DNA from: MWBV01 sp964418095 | GTDB taxonomy: Archaea > Nanobdellota > Nanobdellia > Pacearchaeales > GW2011-AR1 | Assembly: GCA_964418095.1 (NCBI GenBank) | Contig: CAYQKM010000012.1 | Location: forward strand, 1-6,130 | Direction of reading: 5' to 3' | DNA length: 6,130 nucleotides | Part shown: positions 4,723 through 6,130 of the stretch, in pieces | Layout: every line of letters starts with the position of its first letter | Numbering within the stretch: the first letter of the stretch is position 1 | Notes under the pieces: model-generated | What the model was told of the DNA's origin: nothing | Seen by the model: the letters and a program-made list of their open reading frames with translations, nothing else | Database searches by the model: none | Program-made: the position numbers and the translations under genes

Positions 4723-4898
4723 TTGATGTTAAAGAATTACTAAGAAAAGGAGAAGAATATCATCAAGGATATATGAAAGGACAAATTGATGGTTTGGATA
4801 AACATAATAAAATTTTTATTGAATTATGGGATAAAATGAATGATATTGAGAATTTAATCAAAGAACTCACCAAAAAAGTGAGTGAGGTGGGGAAATGA
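4719..4898 (+). CDS. 59-aa short paralog of the preceding protein
   Basis: The protein is a compact relative of the 130-aa protein just upstream. EYHQGYMKGQI (13-23) aligns with DYMEGFLAGQL, and the C-termini KELTKKVSEVGK and EELTKKVSEEGK are nearly the same. The longer protein's N-terminal domain and Cys/Trp region are missing. The predicted structure is mostly helical (LLRKGEEYHQGY, then FIELWDKMNDIENLIKEL). The start has GAGG 7 nt upstream and overlaps the previous stop as ATGA. The function is unknown. The gene looks like a product of local duplication, since the shared C-terminal DNA includes the junction with the next start codon. Confidence 0.65.
   Translation: MIDVKELLRKGEEYHQGYMKGQIDGLDKHNKIFIELWDKMNDIENLIKELTKKVSEVGK
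4863..4898 (+). repeat. Copy 2 of the 36-nt duplicated gene junction
   Basis: The same elements as at 4687-4722: ACTCAC (4865-4870), a 7-nt loop, GTGAGT (4878-4883), GAGG (4884-4887) and an ATGA at 4895-4898. The ATG at 4895 opens only a seven-codon frame, so this copy now leads into a dead end. Confidence 0.8.
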
Positions 4899-4918
4899 AA
4901 GAAGAAGAATTAAAATGA
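4895..4918 (+). pseudogene. Seven-codon stub, probable truncated third paralog
   Basis: ATG at 4895 has the same ribosome site and ATGA overlap as its neighbours but reads only MKEEELK before TGA. This closely resembles the start of the 130-aa protein (MKTEEELKKE): 15 nt, GAAGAAGAATTAAAA, are identical after one missing codon. The similarity ends at about 4915, just before the hairpin at 4920. The simplest reading is a third tandem copy cut off by insertion or deletion of what now lies to the right. It could instead be a short leader peptide. Confidence 0.45.
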
Positions 4919-4919
4919 C

Positions 4920-4948
4920 ATACTCTCACACCATAAAGGGCAGAGTAT
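4920..4948. repeat. 7-bp inverted repeat between the paralog block and the methyltransferase
   Basis: ATACTCT (4920-4926) and AGAGTAT (4942-4948) are perfect arms around a 15-nt loop that includes ACCATAAAGG. It lies where the similarity to the upstream paralogs stops and 15 nt before the methyltransferase ATG. It could be the left terminal hairpin of an inserted element, or a regulatory hairpin in the methyltransferase leader. The loop shares a CC-TAAAG pattern with the right hairpin at 5775-5794, which is only weak support for pairing the two. Confidence 0.5.
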
Positions 4949-4963
4949 CTAACTAAACTAACT

Positions 4964-5785
4964 ATGGAAATAAACAAAATATATAATATGGATGCAATAG
5001 AACTTTTAAAGCAACTTGAAAAAGATAGTTGTAATTGTGTATTTATTGACCCACCATATAATATAAATGTAGGAAAAAGTAAAGATAAGGGTTTTAACTA
5101 TTTTAATAATCATTCAGAATTATTTAAAGAATTATATAGGGTTTGTTCAGAAGATAGTTTTTTGATTATGACTATAAGATTGTCTGAAGCATTTAAAATT
5201 TATCAAGATATAACTAATGCTGGATTTACTTTTGTAAGAGATTTATTTTGGAATAAGAATAATCGTATGAGTGATTTTGCTAATGCTATTCCTTATGTTC
5301 ACGAAAACATTTTAATATTCAAGAAAGGTAATCCAAAACCTAATGTTTTGGAATATGTTGGAGAAGAATATACACGAAAAGGGAAATATACTCAAAAGGC
5401 ACAATGCTTTGGAGTTGGATTAAAAGAAATTAGTGTTATTGGGAAAAAAACAAGAAAAGCAAACACTTTTATTAATTTAGATTATGATTATATAATTGAA
5501 GCACCTAATAAAACAACTATGAAGTATGAAGAAAGAACAGAACATCCATCACAAAAACCCATAAAGCTTTTAAAAGTTTTAATTTCCTTTTTTTCTAAAG
5601 AACAAGATTTAATCGTTGATTGTTTTGTTGGGAGTGGAACAACTGCTTTAGCTTGTAAACAACTAAATAGGAATTTTATATGTTCAGACATTTCAAAAGA
5701 ATATTGTGATATTGCTAATAAACGAATAGAGGAGGTTAAGCAGGAAGCTATGCAAACTAAAGTAAGGCATTCCTCCCAAGCCTAA
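4964..5785 (+). CDS. Beta-class amino-methyltransferase, probable DNA N6-adenine type
   Basis: This 273-aa protein is a clear member of the N6/N4 DNA methyltransferase family and transfers a methyl group from S-adenosylmethionine. Catalytic motif IV is D29-P-P-Y-N33 (DPPY suggests N6-adenine, though N4-cytosine cannot be excluded). HPSQKP follows at 194-199 and AdoMet motif I is F221-V-G-S-G225 with D219 before it. Motif IV preceding motif I, with residues about 90-190 between them as the likely target-recognition region, is the beta order. No restriction enzyme is beside it, so it may be a solitary methylase that protects or marks element DNA. There is no ribosome site before 4964, unlike upstream genes. 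The last residues (HSSQA) and the stop codon lie inside a transposon-like hairpin, so the C-terminus may have been rebuilt by an insertion. GATC is absent from this gene. Confidence 0.93.
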   Translation: MEINKIYNMDAIELLKQLEKDSCNCVFIDPPYNINVGKSKDKGFNYFNNHSELFKELYRVCSEDSFLIMTIRLSEAFKIYQDITNAGFTFVRDLFWNKNNRMSDFANAIPYVHENILIFKKGNPKPNVLEYVGEEYTRKGKYTQKAQCFGVGLKEISVIGKKTRKANTFINLDYDYIIEAPNKTTMKYEERTEHPSQKPIKLLKVLISFFSKEQDLIVDCFVGSGTTALACKQLNRNFICSDISKEYCDIANKRIEEVKQEAMQTKVRHSSQA

Positions 5786-5806
5786 AGACTTGGGTATCCT
5801 GCCTAC
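5762..5806. mobile_element. IS200/IS605-type right-end-like hairpin
   Basis: The inner stem is CCCAAG (5775-5780) with CTTGGG (5789-5794) around the loop CCTAAAGA. The outer arms are GTA (5762-5764) plus GGCA (5766-5769), with one extra A between, facing TGCC plus TAC (5800-5806), separated from the inner stem by TTCCT and TATCC. The nested layout with GGCATTCCTCC and a CCTAAAG-type loop resembles right-end hairpins of IS200/IS605 elements recalled from memory. No TnpA or TnpB gene is in the window, so this would be a non-autonomous end or a relic. A transcription terminator for the methyltransferase is the alternative, though the usual T-tract is missing. Confidence 0.5.
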
Positions 5807-5812
5807 AATTAT

Positions 5813-6034
5813 ATGAAAACCATTAAAAGAGAACATATAGAAATTGAACTAAGAAAAATGATTGAAAGTTTAGTTGTAACTCTCGCAGAAACTCAGAGAA
5901 TTTGGAAAGAAAAAGAAGAGAAAATGGGGTTAAATGAGTTTGAAAGAGGAAGAACACAAGGAATAATTTTATTTGGAAGAGATATGATTGATAATTTAAA
6001 ATCCTTTGGATTTAGAACAGGAGTATTCAAATGA
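5813..6034 (+). CDS. 73-aa charged helical protein of unknown function
   Basis: The protein is helical and charged: MKTIKREHIEIELRKMIESL, a short hydrophobic patch VVTLAE, then RIWKEKEEKMGLNEFERGRT and FGRDMIDNLKSFGFRTG. EFERGRTQGI at 42-51 is loosely like the GFxxGQ motif of the two paralogs upstream of the methyltransferase, so it may belong to the same group of small helical proteins; this is a weak similarity. The start at 5813 lies 6 nt after the hairpin element and has no ribosome site, so the native upstream region was probably replaced. It ends in an ATGA overlap with the next short gene. Confidence 0.55.
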   Translation: MKTIKREHIEIELRKMIESLVVTLAETQRIWKEKEEKMGLNEFERGRTQGIILFGRDMIDNLKSFGFRTGVFK

Positions 6035-6108
6035 AAACCCTCAACGAACTCAAAGAAGAAACTGAAAAAGAGATTGAAGAATGGAAGAAGAAGAATTGGA
6101 ACAGATGA
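6031..6108 (+). CDS. 25-aa charged small protein
   Basis: The frame encodes a short Glu/Lys/Trp-rich helix (MKTLNELKEETEKEIEEW and six more residues). AGGAG (6019-6023) lies 7 nt before its ATG, the spacing used by well-supported genes in the window, and the start overlaps the previous stop as ATGA. These two signals argue for translation despite the small size. It may be a real micro-protein or the front part of a gene broken by a frameshift into the overlapping frame that continues past the window end. No function can be assigned. Confidence 0.45.
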   Translation: MKTLNELKEETEKEIEEWKKKNWNR

Positions 6109-6130
6109 GAATTGAAGAAATTGTTCAAAG
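6081..6130 (+). CDS. 5' end of a further gene (partial, runs off the window)
   Basis: An open frame continues to the last base. It may start at ATG 6081 (MEEEELEQMRIEEIVQ) or at ATG 6105, which forms an ATGA overlap with the stop of the 25-aa gene and so fits the local habit. Neither has a clear ribosome site. At most 16 residues are visible and no family can be named. Confidence 0.35.
   Translation, partial: MEEEELEQMRIEEIVQ

Noticed and set aside
4964..5785. A complete restriction-modification system
   Set aside because: No restriction endonuclease gene adjoins the methyltransferase; the HNH-like gene is 4 kb away in a different block with a different base signature.
5775..5794. Plain rho-independent terminator after the methyltransferase
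   Set aside because: The stem is not followed by a T-tract, the stop codon lies inside the loop, and outer inverted arms extend the structure in the manner of a transposon end; kept only as the alternative reading.
1..6130. tRNA or rRNA genes
   Set aside because: No cloverleaf-like segment or G+C-rich island was seen; the whole window is uniformly AT-rich and nearly fully coding.

Overview
The window is AT-rich, CpG-poor, purine-loaded DNA with every supported gene on the + strand. It reads as part of an archaeal mobile element (virus or plasmid), perhaps of a small-genome DPANN-type host, although no marker here fixes the lineage. The main archaeal evidence is transcriptional. Both gene blocks that open after a gap have a TATA-like octamer ending about 23-25 nt before the first ATG (153-160 before 183; 2772-2779 before 2804), which predicts leaderless mRNAs. 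Internal genes instead carry GGAGG-type ribosome sites and are chained by ATGA stop/start overlaps. The mobile-element call rests on a D5-type superfamily 3 replicative helicase, an HNH-like protein, many tiny overlapping unknown genes, a lone DNA methyltransferase and an iteron array.

Layout. 1-119: the 3' end of an unknown gene. 183-2642: replication block (82-aa beta-rich protein, HNH-like protein, primase/helicase). 2643-2803: non-coding and highly organised, with three ATTACA motifs at 9-bp spacing, a 7-bp-arm hairpin, then three inverted copies at 9-bp spacing, all centred on about 2693. This is a good candidate replication origin or operator for the helicase block. 2804-4333: a chain of small genes, namely a zinc-ribbon-like protein, a charged helical protein, a one-pass membrane protein, an A24 (type IV prepilin peptidase-like) membrane protease, a 52-aa protein, a tail-anchored protein and a signal-anchored protein with a Cys pair and three N-glycosylation sequons. 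This looks like a membrane, envelope or pilus-like module.

4330-4918: two related genes and a seven-codon stub, joined by a 36-nt duplicated junction (hairpin, ribosome site, ATGA overlap). 4920-5806: a beta-class adenine-type DNA methyltransferase lying between two hairpins. The right hairpin resembles an IS200/IS605-type right end and contains the methyltransferase stop codon. 5813-6130: small charged genes, the last running off the window.

Base signatures change sharply near 4310. By hand count GATC occurs about 30 times before that point and not at all after it, and TGCA falls from about 40 to 3. The right third therefore probably has a different origin from the replication and membrane blocks, even though the ATGA-coupled gene chain runs straight across the boundary.
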